This document shows positions 1 to 7,235 of a stretch of 12,581 nt of DNA, piece after piece (positions within the stretch are counted from its first letter, which is position 1; each line of letters starts with the position of its first letter). The notes below the pieces were generated by a model, which saw only the letters and a program-made list of their open reading frames with translations, had not been told where the DNA came from and did no database searches. A program made the translations under genes and the position numbers. The stretch lies in contig CAJLYG010000074.1 of assembly GCA_905210845.1 (NCBI GenBank), positions 1 to 12,581 of the forward strand. Reading direction: 5' to 3'. Source of the stretch: an uncultured Prevotella sp. GTDB lineage: Bacteria; Bacteroidota; Bacteroidia; Bacteroidales; Bacteroidaceae.

Positions 1-2068
1 CCCTGGCATCCGGCTCGCCAAGTTGCATCACATCCAACACGGCAGCACGTACGGCACCGTTTTCATCTGCTAAATACTCCTTGGGATTATGGAGTGTCAG
101 GAATCTGATCCCTTCTTCCTTGGCATGTTTTACCTCTTCCAAGCGGGCAGGCATCTCTACCTCTGACCGCCGGTAAACGAGCGTGACGTTAGCTCCTAAG
201 CGCCTTGCGGTACGACAGGAGTCCATGGCCGTGTTTCCTCCACCCACGACGATGACGTTCTTCCCCATATTGATCGGAGTGTCGGTCTGAGGATTAGCCG
301 CATCCATTAGGTTGACACGGGTCAGGTATTCATTGGAAGACATCACATTAATGAGGTTTTCACCAGGTATGCCCATAAAGTTGGGAAGGCCTGCACCAGA
401 CCCTACGAAGATTCCCTTGAACCCTTTCTCCTCAAGTTGCTCTATACTAATAGTTTTCCCCACGATGCAATCAGTCTGGAAATGGACGCCTTCTTTCCGG
501 AGGTTGTCCACTTCGACATCCACGATACGGTTGGGGAGGCGGAATTCGGGGATGCCATATTTCAACACGCCCCCGATCTCATGCAGGGCTTCGAAGACAT
601 AAACGTCATAGCCCTTCTTGACCATGTCGCCAGCAAAGCTCAATCCGGAAGGCCCAGAGCCTACCACGCCGACCTTGATGCCGTTAGAAGGCGCTATCTC
701 TGGCAAGGCCATGTTTCCACTCTCTCGCTCATAGTCAGCAGCAAACCGCTCCAGATAACCGATGGCAACGGCTTTCTCGCCCATTTTCAGGTGGATGCAC
801 TTGCTCTCGCACTGTTTCTCCTGTGGGCAGACACGGCCACAGACCGCAGGAAGGGCAGAGGTAGACTTGAGGACTTTTGCAGCAGCGAGGAACTCACCAC
901 GCTCAATGTTCTTGATGAAGGAAGGGATGTTGATGCTCACTGGGCAACCTTCCACGCAAGAAGGCTTTGCGCAATCGAGGCACCGCTTGGCTTCCGTCAG
1001 TGCCATCTCCTTGGTAAGACCTTTGTTGACCTCTTCCAACCGGGTAGTGGCACGGTAAGCAGGATCCAGCTCTGGCATGACCACTCGGTCTATCGCCTTG
1101 CGCTCCTTGGGACTAAGGCTCTTGCGAAGGGCGACTCGCCATTCTGCATTCCTGTCTTCAAGCTCCTCGACAGACTCATTCTGTGCCTTCATGTTCTCAG
1201 CCTTGATCTCTATTTCTTCCGTTTCATGGTGATCCGTGATTTGGTTGACATGGTCGGAATAATGTTCCATCTCTTCGGTTTCAGCCCGCTTGAAGGTCTT
1301 CATCCGCTTGAACATCTCATCCCAATCCACCAAGTCGCCATTGAATTCCGGGCCATCGATGCAGACAAATTTTGTTTCTCCGCCAATGGTAAGGCGGCAT
1401 GCCCCGCACATCCCGGTCCCATCCACCATGATCGTGTTCAGGGAAACATCATTCGGGATATGGTATTGGTGGGCTAATAAGGAGCAGAATTTCATCATGA
1501 TAGGAGGTCCGATGGCGAGCACCTTGCCAACATGCTCACGCTTGATGACCTTCTCCATGCCCACCGTGATGACCCCTTTATCGCCATATGACCCATCGTC
1601 CGTCATGATAATGACCTCATCGGAATATTTCTTGACGTCATCCACCATGATGACGAGTTCTTTCGTACGGCCTGCAAGAACAGAGATTACCTTGTTTCCC
1701 GCCTGCTTGAAGGCTGTCAGTATCGGCAAGATCGCAGCGATGCCAATGCCCCCGCCTGCACAAAGTACGGTTCCATACTTCTCAATGTGCGACGGATTTC
1801 CTAAGGGACCTACGATATCTTGAATAGAATCACCTTCGTTAAGCGCGCAGAATTTCGTTGAAGACAGACCCACTTCCTGTACGACCAAAGTCAGCGTGCC
1901 CATTTGGGGATTGGATTTGGCGATCGTATAGGGCACGCGCTCACTGTTCTTGTCAACGCGTACAATAATGAAGTTGCCTGGCTTGCAACTACGAGCAATA
2001 AGCGGGGCTTCTACTTCTATGCAGAAGACCTTTTCTGAGAATTGCTCTTTCTTGATAATCTTGTTCAT
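1..2068 (-). CDS. Fused NfnAB/SudBA-like NAD(P)H:ferredoxin oxidoreductase (GltD-type flavoprotein), 3' end cut by window
   Basis: I translated 689 residues from an ATG at 2068; the C-terminus lies beyond the left edge. Residues 1-240 are a ferredoxin-reductase-like module (PyrK/NfnA type): a flavin-binding RVPYTIA segment near 43-50, a nucleotide-binding CAGGGIG at 103-109, and an iron-sulfur motif with C221, C224 and C236, and D216 where a fourth ligand would sit. A charged linker (about 250-340) joins a GltD/NfnB-like half with two four-Cys groups (C363, C366, C371, C375 and C410, C414, C420, C424), a dinucleotide fold GSGPSG at 470-475 and a second one, GGGNTAMD, around 609-616. Databases often name such fusions 'dihydroorotate dehydrogenase B NAD-binding subunit/NADPH-dependent glutamate synthase'. 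No glutamate synthase large subunit or pyrD is visible, so a cytoplasmic Nfn-type transhydrogenase or sulfide dehydrogenase (SudBA) role is more likely. It starts 36 bases after the transporter gene, with no promoter seen between. Confidence 0.85.
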   Translation of the reverse strand, partial: MNKIIKKEQFSEKVFCIEVEAPLIARSCKPGNFIIVRVDKNSERVPYTIAKSNPQMGTLTLVVQEVGLSSTKFCALNEGDSIQDIVGPLGNPSHIEKYGTVLCAGGGIGIAAILPILTAFKQAGNKVISVLAGRTKELVIMVDDVKKYSDEVIIMTDDGSYGDKGVITVGMEKVIKREHVGKVLAIGPPIMMKFCSLLAHQYHIPNDVSLNTIMVDGTGMCGACRLTIGGETKFVCIDGPEFNGDLVDWDEMFKRMKTFKRAETEEMEHYSDHVNQITDHHETEEIEIKAENMKAQNESVEELEDRNAEWRVALRKSLSPKERKAIDRVVMPELDPAYRATTRLEEVNKGLTKEMALTEAKRCLDCAKPSCVEGCPVSINIPSFIKNIERGEFLAAAKVLKSTSALPAVCGRVCPQEKQCESKCIHLKMGEKAVAIGYLERFAADYERESGNMALPEIAPSNGIKVGVVGSGPSGLSFAGDMVKKGYDVYVFEALHEIGGVLKYGIPEFRLPNRIVDVEVDNLRKEGVHFQTDCIVGKTISIEQLEEKGFKGIFVGSGAGLPNFMGIPGENLINVMSSNEYLTRVNLMDAANPQTDTPINMGKNVIVVGGGNTAMDSCRTARRLGANVTLVYRRSEVEMPARLEEVKHAKEEGIRFLTLHNPKEYLADENGAVRAAVLDVMQLGEPDAR

Positions 2069-2104
2069 AATGTACTTGTAATTAGTTTTAATTGATTGGA
2101 TTGC

Positions 2105-3313
2105 TTATTTCTTGCGGATCTTATATCCCCACATCCCAAAATAGAAAATGAACACGAAGCAAGGTACACAGACCCAATAACTGGCTTGATAGCTCCAATG
2201 ATCCACGCAAAGTCCCTGCACCCAAGGCATCACTGCGCCTCCTGCCATCGCCATGGTCAGCAACGATGAACCTGCTTTCGTGAATTTCCCAAGATCAGCC
2301 ATGGCCAATGGCCACAAGGCTGGCCACATCAGGGAGCAACCTAACGCCATGAAGAATATGCAATAGACGGATACCTCTGGATTGGGGATGACGGCTACTG
2401 CAATGGACCCGAGGATGGCGATGATGGCACAGATCCTCATCGCCGTTGCCTGCTTGAGATATTTGGGAATACATGTAGCGCCCACAATGTATCCTACAAC
2501 CATTCCGATCGATGGGATAAAACCATAGTTGTCACCGGTCAGGTGGATGGCCTTGGCATAGTCGTTGGCAGTCGCAAGTGAGATGGTCTCCACGCCTACA
2601 TAAAGGAAAAGAGCCACGCAACCTAACAATAAATGTGGGAATTGGAGGATGGACGTCTTCCCTTCAGCATAAGCGCATGCCGATGATGCGTCATCCGAGG
2701 ACTCATCCTCGCCCTGCGCCTTCACTTCTGGCAGTGGGGCAAGAAGCGCGGCTACGCCAAGGGCCAAGAATATACCTATGATAATGCCAAAAGGCAAGTA
2801 CAGGTCATTCATTTGGATCTGGCTGATAGTCTTCCCAATCACCAAGGTGATGAACAGCGTGGTGGCTGGCCAAGCCAGCTTATTGCAGATTCCCATGACG
2901 GAGATCCTGGCTGCCGCAGAGTCCAAAGGTCCAAGGATGGTGACATAGGGATTGACAGATGCCTGAAGGACAGTGTTGGCTACGCCGCTTACGAAACTGG
3001 CAATCAGAAACCAGACAAGGGATTCCCCTGCTGCAGCCACGATAAAGAGCCCGAAGGCAATGGCAAAGATGACGAACGACAAGGCCATGGTCCTCTTATA
3101 GCCAATCGCCTGGATGCATTTCGTGGCAGGGATGCCAAACAACAAGAAGGGCACGAACGTAGCCGCAAGGAGCAAGCTGGATGCCGCTCCCGACATGTTC
3201 ATCGAATTCTTTAACACTGGCATCAAGAACGAGTTGATGCCCATCGCGAAGCCTATAGAGAAGAAGAAGATCCCTATGAATACCAATGGTATCAGATATT
3301 TACTCTTTGTCAT
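2105..3313 (-). CDS. Sugar transporter of the major facilitator superfamily, FucP/GluP type
   Basis: This 402-residue, strongly hydrophobic protein has about twelve predicted membrane spans and no signal peptide beyond the first span. Its resemblance is to the FucP/GluP sugar permeases of Bacteroidota: GINSFLMP at 25-32, LQASVNPYVTILGP at 116-129, then RISVMGICNKL at 136-146. The family imports hexoses such as fucose, glucose or galactose across the inner membrane; the substrate cannot be read here, as no sugar-catabolism gene is adjacent. The positions I align with the coupling acids Asp46 and Glu135 of E. coli FucP are S28 and Q117. A hydrophilic stretch near residues 198-216 (EVKAQGEDESSDDASS) fits the central cytoplasmic loop. 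It begins 16 bases after serS and ends 36 bases before the flavoprotein gene, so it is probably the middle gene of a serS-led unit. The start at 3313 puts a short polar N-terminus before span 1, usual for the family. Confidence 0.85.
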   Translation of the reverse strand: MTKSKYLIPLVFIGIFFFSIGFAMGINSFLMPVLKNSMNMSGAASSLLLAATFVPFLLFGIPATKCIQAIGYKRTMALSFVIFAIAFGLFIVAAAGESLVWFLIASFVSGVANTVLQASVNPYVTILGPLDSAAARISVMGICNKLAWPATTLFITLVIGKTISQIQMNDLYLPFGIIIGIFLALGVAALLAPLPEVKAQGEDESSDDASSACAYAEGKTSILQFPHLLLGCVALFLYVGVETISLATANDYAKAIHLTGDNYGFIPSIGMVVGYIVGATCIPKYLKQATAMRICAIIAILGSIAVAVIPNPEVSVYCIFFMALGCSLMWPALWPLAMADLGKFTKAGSSLLTMAMAGGAVMPWVQGLCVDHWSYQASYWVCVPCFVFIFYFGMWGYKIRKK

Positions 3314-3329
3314 ATCAATTATTTGTTAT

Positions 3330-4622
3330 TTAATCAAAGTTCTTGTCATCAAGCATCTCAAATCCGCAGTAGGGGACAAGTACCTTCGGCACGCGGATTC
3401 CCTCTGGCGTCTGGTTATCCTCCATGATTGAGGCGACGATACGTGGCAAGGCAAGGGCTGAGCCGTTCAGCGTATGGCACAGTTCTATCTTCTTGTCGTC
3501 GGCATGGCGATAGCGGCAATGCAGTCTGTTTGCCTGATAGCTTTCGAAGTTGGATACCGAAGACACTTCAAGCCAGCGACCCTGTGCGGCACTCCAAGTC
3601 TCGAAATCATAGCAGATAGAGGATGTGAAGCTCATGTCGCCTCCGCACAAGCGAAGGATGTGATAGGGGAGTTCCAGCTTGATCAACAGGTTTTCTACAT
3701 GGTCCAACATTTCCTGCAAGGATTGGTAAGAGTGCTGTGGGGTATCGATACGGACGAGCTCTACCTTGTCAAACTGGTGGAGACGGTTCAGTCCGCGTAC
3801 ATCCTTGCCGTATGAACCAGCCTCGCGGCGGAAGCATGCGGAATAGGCACAACGCTTAATAGGAAGGTCTTTCTCGTCGAGGATCACGTCACGGAAGATA
3901 TTCGTCACGGGCACCTCTGCTGTTGGGATCAGGTAGAGGTCGTCGAGATTGGCATGATACATCTGCCCTTCCTTGTCTGGAAGCTGTCCTGTTCCTAACC
4001 CGGATGCCTGGTTGACCACGTAAGGGGGCTGTATTTCCAGATAACCATCCTTGCGAGCCTCATCCAAGAAGAACGCCTCGAGTGCGCGCTGGAGACGTGC
4101 CATCTTGCCGATGTACACAGGAAAGCCTGCCCCAGAGATCTTAACGCCAAGGTCGAAGTCAACAAGATTATATTTCTTGCATAGATCCCAATGGCACAAA
4201 GCGTCCTTGCCAAGGTCTGGCTTGACGCCGCCCTCTTTGACCACGACATTGTCGCTGGCGTCTTTCCCTTCCGGCACGTCGTCATTCGGGATGTTCGGGA
4301 TCGTAAGAAGCACGTCTGTCATGTCCTTTTGGGCCTTGTCCATGATCTCTTCCAAGGCCTTGTCTGCAGACTTGAGTTCAGCGACTTGCTCCTTGATACC
4401 TGCAGCCAAGTCCTTTTTCCCTTCTTTCATCAGACTTCCAATCTGCTTGGACAACTGGTTCTGCTGTTGCTTGTTGGTATCTAATTTCTGCTGGGACTCA
4501 CGACGTAACCTGTCGTATTCCAATACTTTCTCGATGGCTTCACGGGCACCTTCGAAGTGCTTCTTCTCCAAGCCTTTAATGACACGTTCAGTTTCCTCAC
4601 TGATGAGTTTAAGCGTAAGCAT
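3330..4622 (-). CDS. serS: Seryl-tRNA synthetase
   Basis: SerS charges tRNA-Ser (and tRNA-Sec where present) with serine in the cytoplasm using ATP. The 430-residue length is typical. Residues 1-110 form the tRNA-binding coiled-coil arm, rich in Lys, Glu and Gln. The class II catalytic core follows: the serine-binding TAEVPVTN loop at 234-241, motif 2 FRREAGSYGKD at 264-274 with its ATP-binding arginines, and motif 3 NGSALALPRIVASIME at 386-401. The start at 4622 gives MLTLKLI, matching the usual N-terminus. A near-perfect Bacteroidota promoter lies about 35 bases upstream, so serS appears to lead its own unit, isolated from rpmA by a hairpin. I see no T-box or other aminoacylation sensor in the leader, which is only about 30 bases long. 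Confidence 0.97.
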   Translation of the reverse strand: MLTLKLISEETERVIKGLEKKHFEGAREAIEKVLEYDRLRRESQQKLDTNKQQQNQLSKQIGSLMKEGKKDLAAGIKEQVAELKSADKALEEIMDKAQKDMTDVLLTIPNIPNDDVPEGKDASDNVVVKEGGVKPDLGKDALCHWDLCKKYNLVDFDLGVKISGAGFPVYIGKMARLQRALEAFFLDEARKDGYLEIQPPYVVNQASGLGTGQLPDKEGQMYHANLDDLYLIPTAEVPVTNIFRDVILDEKDLPIKRCAYSACFRREAGSYGKDVRGLNRLHQFDKVELVRIDTPQHSYQSLQEMLDHVENLLIKLELPYHILRLCGGDMSFTSSICYDFETWSAAQGRWLEVSSVSNFESYQANRLHCRYRHADDKKIELCHTLNGSALALPRIVASIMEDNQTPEGIRVPKVLVPYCGFEMLDDKNFD

Positions 4623-4658
4623 AAAAATCTTTTATTTTAAAATATATATATCTGAGTA

Positions 4659-4689
4659 CAAAGATAATGTAAATCGGTCGAAATACAAA
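4659..4689 (-). promoter_or_regulatory. Bacteroidota-type promoter of serS
   Basis: On the minus strand TTTG (4689-4686) is followed after exactly 19 bases by TATCTTTG (4666-4659), matching the TTTG-N19-TAnnTTTG pattern of the primary sigma factor of Bacteroidota. The start site would fall near 4652, leaving an AT-rich leader of roughly 30 bases before the serS ATG. There is no competing match between it and the hairpin upstream. Confidence 0.8.
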
Positions 4690-4771
4690 AAAAATCCTTT
4701 TAATTTTTTCATTTCTCAAGAGCTGTCTATCCCTGACAGAGACGATCTTTTACCATTTTCGCCAAAATGCA

Positions 4772-4805
4772 AGGATCCCAATCCTCCGAAGAGAATTGGG
4801 ATCCT
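4772..4805 (-). terminator. UUCG-capped hairpin ending the rplU-rpmA transcript
   Basis: Thirty bases past the rpmA stop, the arms AGGATCCCAAT and ATTGGGATCCT pair perfectly over 11 bp. Inside, after one mismatch, CTC and GAG close around TTCG, giving on the minus strand the very stable C(UUCG)G tetraloop. The tract after the stem is weak (TGCATTTTGG), so this may be an imperfect intrinsic terminator or an mRNA 3'-end stabiliser. It separates rpmA from the serS promoter. The stem is symmetric, but no plus-strand gene approaches it. Confidence 0.6.
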
Positions 4806-4835
4806 GTTGTTTGTTTGGAATAAGTTGTTTATTAT

Positions 4836-5099
4836 TTAAGCTTCAGCTTCTGGTATGACAGACACTGTACTCTTGTTCTTGCGACCCTTGTGGAAGTTCA
4901 CGACTCCATCAACGAGTGCATAAAGGGTATCGTCCTTGCCAATGGCTACATTGTCACCAGGGTTGTGCTTTGTGCCACGCTGGCGAACAATGATATTGCC
5001 TGCAATGCACTTCTGACCACCCCAGATCTTAACGCCTAATCTCTTTGAAGCTGATTCACGGCCGTTCTTAGAACTACCAACACCTTTCTTATGTGCCAT
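4836..5099 (-). CDS. rpmA: 50S ribosomal protein L27
   Basis: L27 sits at the peptidyl-transferase centre of the large subunit, its flexible basic N-terminus reaching towards the tRNA acceptor ends. The 87-residue product begins [16 protein letters not shown] and continues with [12 protein letters not shown] and [11 protein letters not shown], hallmark L27 sequences. There is no extra N-terminal peptide of the kind cleaved in Firmicutes, so the mature basic tail begins directly after Met. The C-terminus ends in a short acidic Glu-Ala tail. It follows rplU by 20 bases with no promoter or hairpin between, the conserved rplU-rpmA pairing, which supports co-transcription and equimolar supply. Confidence 0.98.
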   Translation of the reverse strand: MAHKKGVGSSKNGRESASKRLGVKIWGGQKCIAGNIIVRQRGTKHNPGDNVAIGKDDTLYALVDGVVNFHKGRKNKSTVSVIPEAEA

Positions 5100-5119
5100 T
5101 CTTGAATTCCTCCTTAACT

Positions 5120-5437
5120 TTAAGCGATTACTTGTTTAACTTCAACTTCTGTGAACTGTGCGCGCTGACCGTTTTTCTTGCGGCTGTCCTTACGACGTTT
5201 CATCTTGAAAACGATGACCTTGTCACCTTTTACAAGTGGGTTCACAACTTCTACTACTACTTTCGCACCCTCTACAGTAGGTGCGCCAACTGTGATCGCG
5301 CCCTCGTTGTCTACGAGAAGCACCTTGTCAAACTCAACAGTCTTACCGGCTTCTGCCTCCTTGATGTGGTGAACGAAGAGCTTCTTGCCCTGTTCTGCCT
5401 TGAACTGTTGACCGTTAATTTCTACAATTGCGTACAT
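5120..5437 (-). CDS. rplU: 50S ribosomal protein L21
   Basis: L21 is a large-subunit protein that binds 23S rRNA. The 105-residue product has the family length and landmarks: [17 protein letters not shown] at the N-terminus, [25 protein letters not shown] in the middle, and a basic [15 protein letters not shown] stretch at about 78-92 that contacts rRNA. It is the first gene of rplU-rpmA and has its own promoter about 120 bases upstream. The leader of about 110 bases can fold into several hairpins, which leaves room for translational feedback control. The ATG at 5437 is the only start that gives the standard N-terminus. Confidence 0.98.
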   Translation of the reverse strand: MYAIVEINGQQFKAEQGKKLFVHHIKEAEAGKTVEFDKVLLVDNEGAITVGAPTVEGAKVVVEVVNPLVKGDKVIVFKMKRRKDSRKKNGQRAQFTEVEVKQVIA

Positions 5438-5548
5438 TATTTATTATATAAACGGTTTTTTCCGCAAGGCGTCTGACTTCGTGCCAGCACTTTTTCAAGC
5501 CTCCACGGACTCTATTCTCTTATGCTATTGCATTGCCTTTTGGCAATC
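5438..5548 (-). promoter_or_regulatory. Structured 5' leader of rplU-rpmA mRNA (possible autoregulatory element)
   Basis: Read on the minus strand, the leader can form a hairpin ATTGCC-AAAA-GGCAAT (5547-5532). It can also form a long-range stem pairing AGGC (5502-5499) with GCCU (5470-5467), extended by CCG (5508-5506) with CGG (5464-5462) across an internal loop. That stem encloses CUGGC-ACGAA-GUCAG (5487-5473). A competing small hairpin GCGG-AAAAAA-CCGU (5465-5452) would reuse the same CGG. Whether L21 or anything else binds it is inference; I recognise no named Rfam family here. Confidence 0.4.
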
Positions 5549-5554
5549 AGCTTG

Positions 5555-5582
5555 CAAAGTTAGTGAATTTTGGATAAACAAA
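5555..5582 (-). promoter_or_regulatory. Probable promoter of rplU-rpmA
   Basis: The minus strand carries TAACTTTG (5562-5555), a perfect TAnnTTTG -7 box. The nearest TTTG (5582-5579) is only 16 bases upstream instead of about 19, so the -33 part is off-spacing. It is the best promoter match between rplU and the repeats and would give a leader of about 110 bases. Confidence 0.6.
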
Positions 5583-5649
5583 AGGATCTTCTTGAAAAGA
5601 AATCTCCTTTTTAAGAGAAATTAACCATCTTATGCCTTCTTTTTGCCGC

Positions 5650-5793
5650 CATGAGACATCCCGAAGCAAAAGGTCATCCTCAGTCTCGCAATAGGCCATC
5701 TTTTGAAGCTCGAAAGGTCATCTCCTGGATCGCAATAGGTGATCTGTTGGAGCTCAAAAGGTTATCTCCTGCAACGCATTAGGGATCGAGCTG
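5650..5793. repeat. Degenerate tandem repeat, 44-base period made of two 22-base halves
   Basis: AAAGGTCAT recurs at 5669, 5713 and, as AAAGGTTAT, at 5757, spaced exactly 44 bases. CGCAATAGG at 5687 and 5731 and CGCATTAGG at 5775 keep the same spacing. Each unit splits into two related halves of 22 bases with the shared core AAAGGTCATCT or ATAGGTGATCT, starting at 5669, 5691, 5713, 5735, 5757 and 5779, with a weaker half before 5669. The period is not a multiple of three, so this is not a coding repeat. It lies between the 3' end of the zinc-ribbon gene and the rplU promoter and fills most of that 389-base gene-free gap. Function unknown. Confidence 0.75.
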
Positions 5794-5807
5794 AGTAATG
5801 ATACTGT

Positions 5808-5825
5808 AAAATACTGATTATCAGT
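5808..5825 (-). terminator. Weak terminator-like hairpin after the glycosyltransferase unit
   Basis: One base after the stop codon of the zinc-ribbon gene, the minus strand reads ACTGA-TAA-TCAGT followed by ATTTTA. The 5-bp stem and short T tract make only a marginal intrinsic terminator, but the position fits the end of the unit. Confidence 0.3.
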
Positions 5826-5826
5826 G

Positions 5827-6120
5827 TCATGTCCAGAATTCCTGTTCGCCGGTGGGTTCCATCTTTCCTCCACATTTTGGACAGGTATGCTTGTCCCAAA
5901 TGGTGATCTTTTCGCTACCGCACCTCAGGCAAAGTCGCCCCACTTCGGTATTGAAACTGGGAGCCACGTCACCGATGACGCCTCCAACGACAATGTTTTG
6001 GATGGTCTTGCAGTCGGGACATGTCATGGCCGTGATATGTTGCCCGAAGAGTCCTTTCCCATCGTATACCTCTACCTCATAGCCACACTGTAGGCATTTG
6101 TATTTCTTCTTCCAAGCCAT
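5827..6120 (-). CDS. Small zinc-ribbon protein with four CxxC pairs, function unknown
   Basis: This 97-residue soluble protein has four CxxC pairs: C9-C12, C34-C37, C64-C67 and C80-C83. They suggest two zinc ribbons, or two rubredoxin-like knuckles, each built from adjacent pairs. Between them lies a short hydrophobic glycine-rich run, NIVVGGVIGDVAP at 42-54. The first pair (YKCLQCGYE) and last pair (HTCPKCGGKM) look like ordinary zinc-ribbon half-sites. There is no signal peptide or membrane span, so it should be cytoplasmic. I do not recognise a named family. It starts 14 bases after the upstream glycosyltransferase gene and is the last gene of that unit, so co-transcription is likely. A role in nucleic-acid or protein binding is possible, but nothing in the sequence decides it. 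The start at 6120 gives MAWKKKYKC, just ahead of the first zinc site. Confidence 0.8.
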   Translation of the reverse strand: MAWKKKYKCLQCGYEVEVYDGKGLFGQHITAMTCPDCKTIQNIVVGGVIGDVAPSFNTEVGRLCLRCGSEKITIWDKHTCPKCGGKMEPTGEQEFWT

Positions 6121-6134
6121 AGTCTTGTTGTATC

Positions 6135-7235
6135 TTATGATTTCCTGTCAATATAGAAGGCTTCGTATTGCCTTGCCACCTTCTTATATTCATGATGACG
6201 CCGTATGTACTCCACGCTTTGGCGCTTGAGCTGGGGGATACGGTCCAAGTGTAGCACTAATTCCTCAAGCGCATGGTATACGCTTTCATAGGTTGGCTCC
6301 ACATTGATGATGGGGCGCAACTCGCTCTCATGCAGTATTTCGTAGTTCTCCGGTTCACCTCCACCAATGACGATAATTCCCTTGCTCATAGCAAGTAATG
6401 AATTCATGGATGGAGTGTAACTATAAAGTTGGTCCAAGATCACGTCGCTTCCGTCCATCCGGTGCTGGTATTCCTGAAAGGGAACGCTCTCGGCAACGGT
6501 CAGGGTCATTTTTGGGGGATACCGTTGTTGTACAGCCTGCGCTGCTTTCAGCATGATATCCGTCCCCTTATACTCATTCCTGCTCTTGTTGATACCGATG
6601 AAGACGTTGCATGAATCGTAATGATCCTTGATCACAGGGTCTGCGACCGGCATCTGGATAGGGTAAGGGATAAACGTGGTCTTCTGGGGAAAACAGGGAT
6701 GATAGGAGACGAAATACTCATACAGCCCTGCGATAATACCATCGCAGTCTTCTGCAATGAACCGGTTGAGCTTTTCCTTTTCCGTCCCTACCCAGTCGTT
6801 TCTTTCCTTCAGGGCATCCGCATTTGTCCTGAGCGTGTCTCCGATGTTAAAGTCGCTGTACCTTAATGGCCTCGCCTCGACGCACGACTTGATCCAATAA
6901 TAGTCCATCCCATAGGCACAGAGAAATACGCTCCCGTTATGCCTGCGAAGATAACGGTAGATTGCCCCAATCCTTTCTGCCCTGACCTCAAGGAACATGG
7001 GATTGATGATTTGCACGACATCATACCCTTTCAGGCGAGGAAGGAGACTGTATAACCGAAGCAGGTAACGAATGCCTCCCATGCGTGTCGGCACGCGGCA
7101 TAGGTCAATGTCCCGGGGATAGTTCTTCCAGAAGTCCCCATTGCTCAGAACCGTGACCTCATGACCTAACGTGCGCAGCCCTTCGGCGAGGGTCCAGTGC
7201 ACGTTGCTGTATTCTCCTATCAACAATATTCTCAT
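6135..7235 (-). CDS. Glycosyltransferase, GT-B fold (GT4-like)
   Basis: The 366-residue protein opens with MRILLIGEYSNVHWTLAEGL and GHEVTVLSNG, the first strand-helix-strand of a GT-B N-terminal domain. A second Rossmann-like half begins near 210 (VFIGINKSRNEYKGTDIMLKA), and a donor-side segment GIIVIGGGEPENYEILHESE covers 286-305. The C-terminal helix (about 337-361) is basic. No signal peptide is seen; such enzymes act on the cytoplasmic face of the inner membrane, moving a sugar from a nucleotide donor to a lipid-linked or growing glycan. Donor and acceptor cannot be read. The ATG overlaps the stop of the upstream GT2 gene in an ATGA arrangement, which indicates translational coupling. The GT4 assignment is from fold and motif feel; another GT-B family is possible. 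Confidence 0.8.
   Translation of the reverse strand: MRILLIGEYSNVHWTLAEGLRTLGHEVTVLSNGDFWKNYPRDIDLCRVPTRMGGIRYLLRLYSLLPRLKGYDVVQIINPMFLEVRAERIGAIYRYLRRHNGSVFLCAYGMDYYWIKSCVEARPLRYSDFNIGDTLRTNADALKERNDWVGTEKEKLNRFIAEDCDGIIAGLYEYFVSYHPCFPQKTTFIPYPIQMPVADPVIKDHYDSCNVFIGINKSRNEYKGTDIMLKAAQAVQQRYPPKMTLTVAESVPFQEYQHRMDGSDVILDQLYSYTPSMNSLLAMSKGIIVIGGGEPENYEILHESELRPIINVEPTYESVYHALEELVLHLDRIPQLKRQSVEYIRRHHEYKKVARQYEAFYIDRKS

Noticed and set aside
437..1477. Long plus-strand open frame of 346 codons
   Set aside because: It runs antisense to the fused flavoprotein, whose minus-strand frame shows conserved Cys and nucleotide-binding motifs throughout. The plus-strand translation has no recognisable motif.
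4623..4658. Riboswitch or T-box ahead of serS
   Set aside because: The leader is only about 30 bases and AT-rich with no specifier or antiterminator structure; T-boxes are also not expected in this phylum.
4051..4839. Plus-strand open frame of 262 codons across serS and the gap before rpmA
   Set aside because: It is antisense to the SerS catalytic domain and coiled coil, then runs through the serS promoter and the rpmA hairpin; its Ser-rich composition is that of a shadow frame.
5650..5793. CRISPR array
   Set aside because: The units follow each other without unique spacers and diverge from one another, so this is a degenerate tandem repeat; no cas gene is near.
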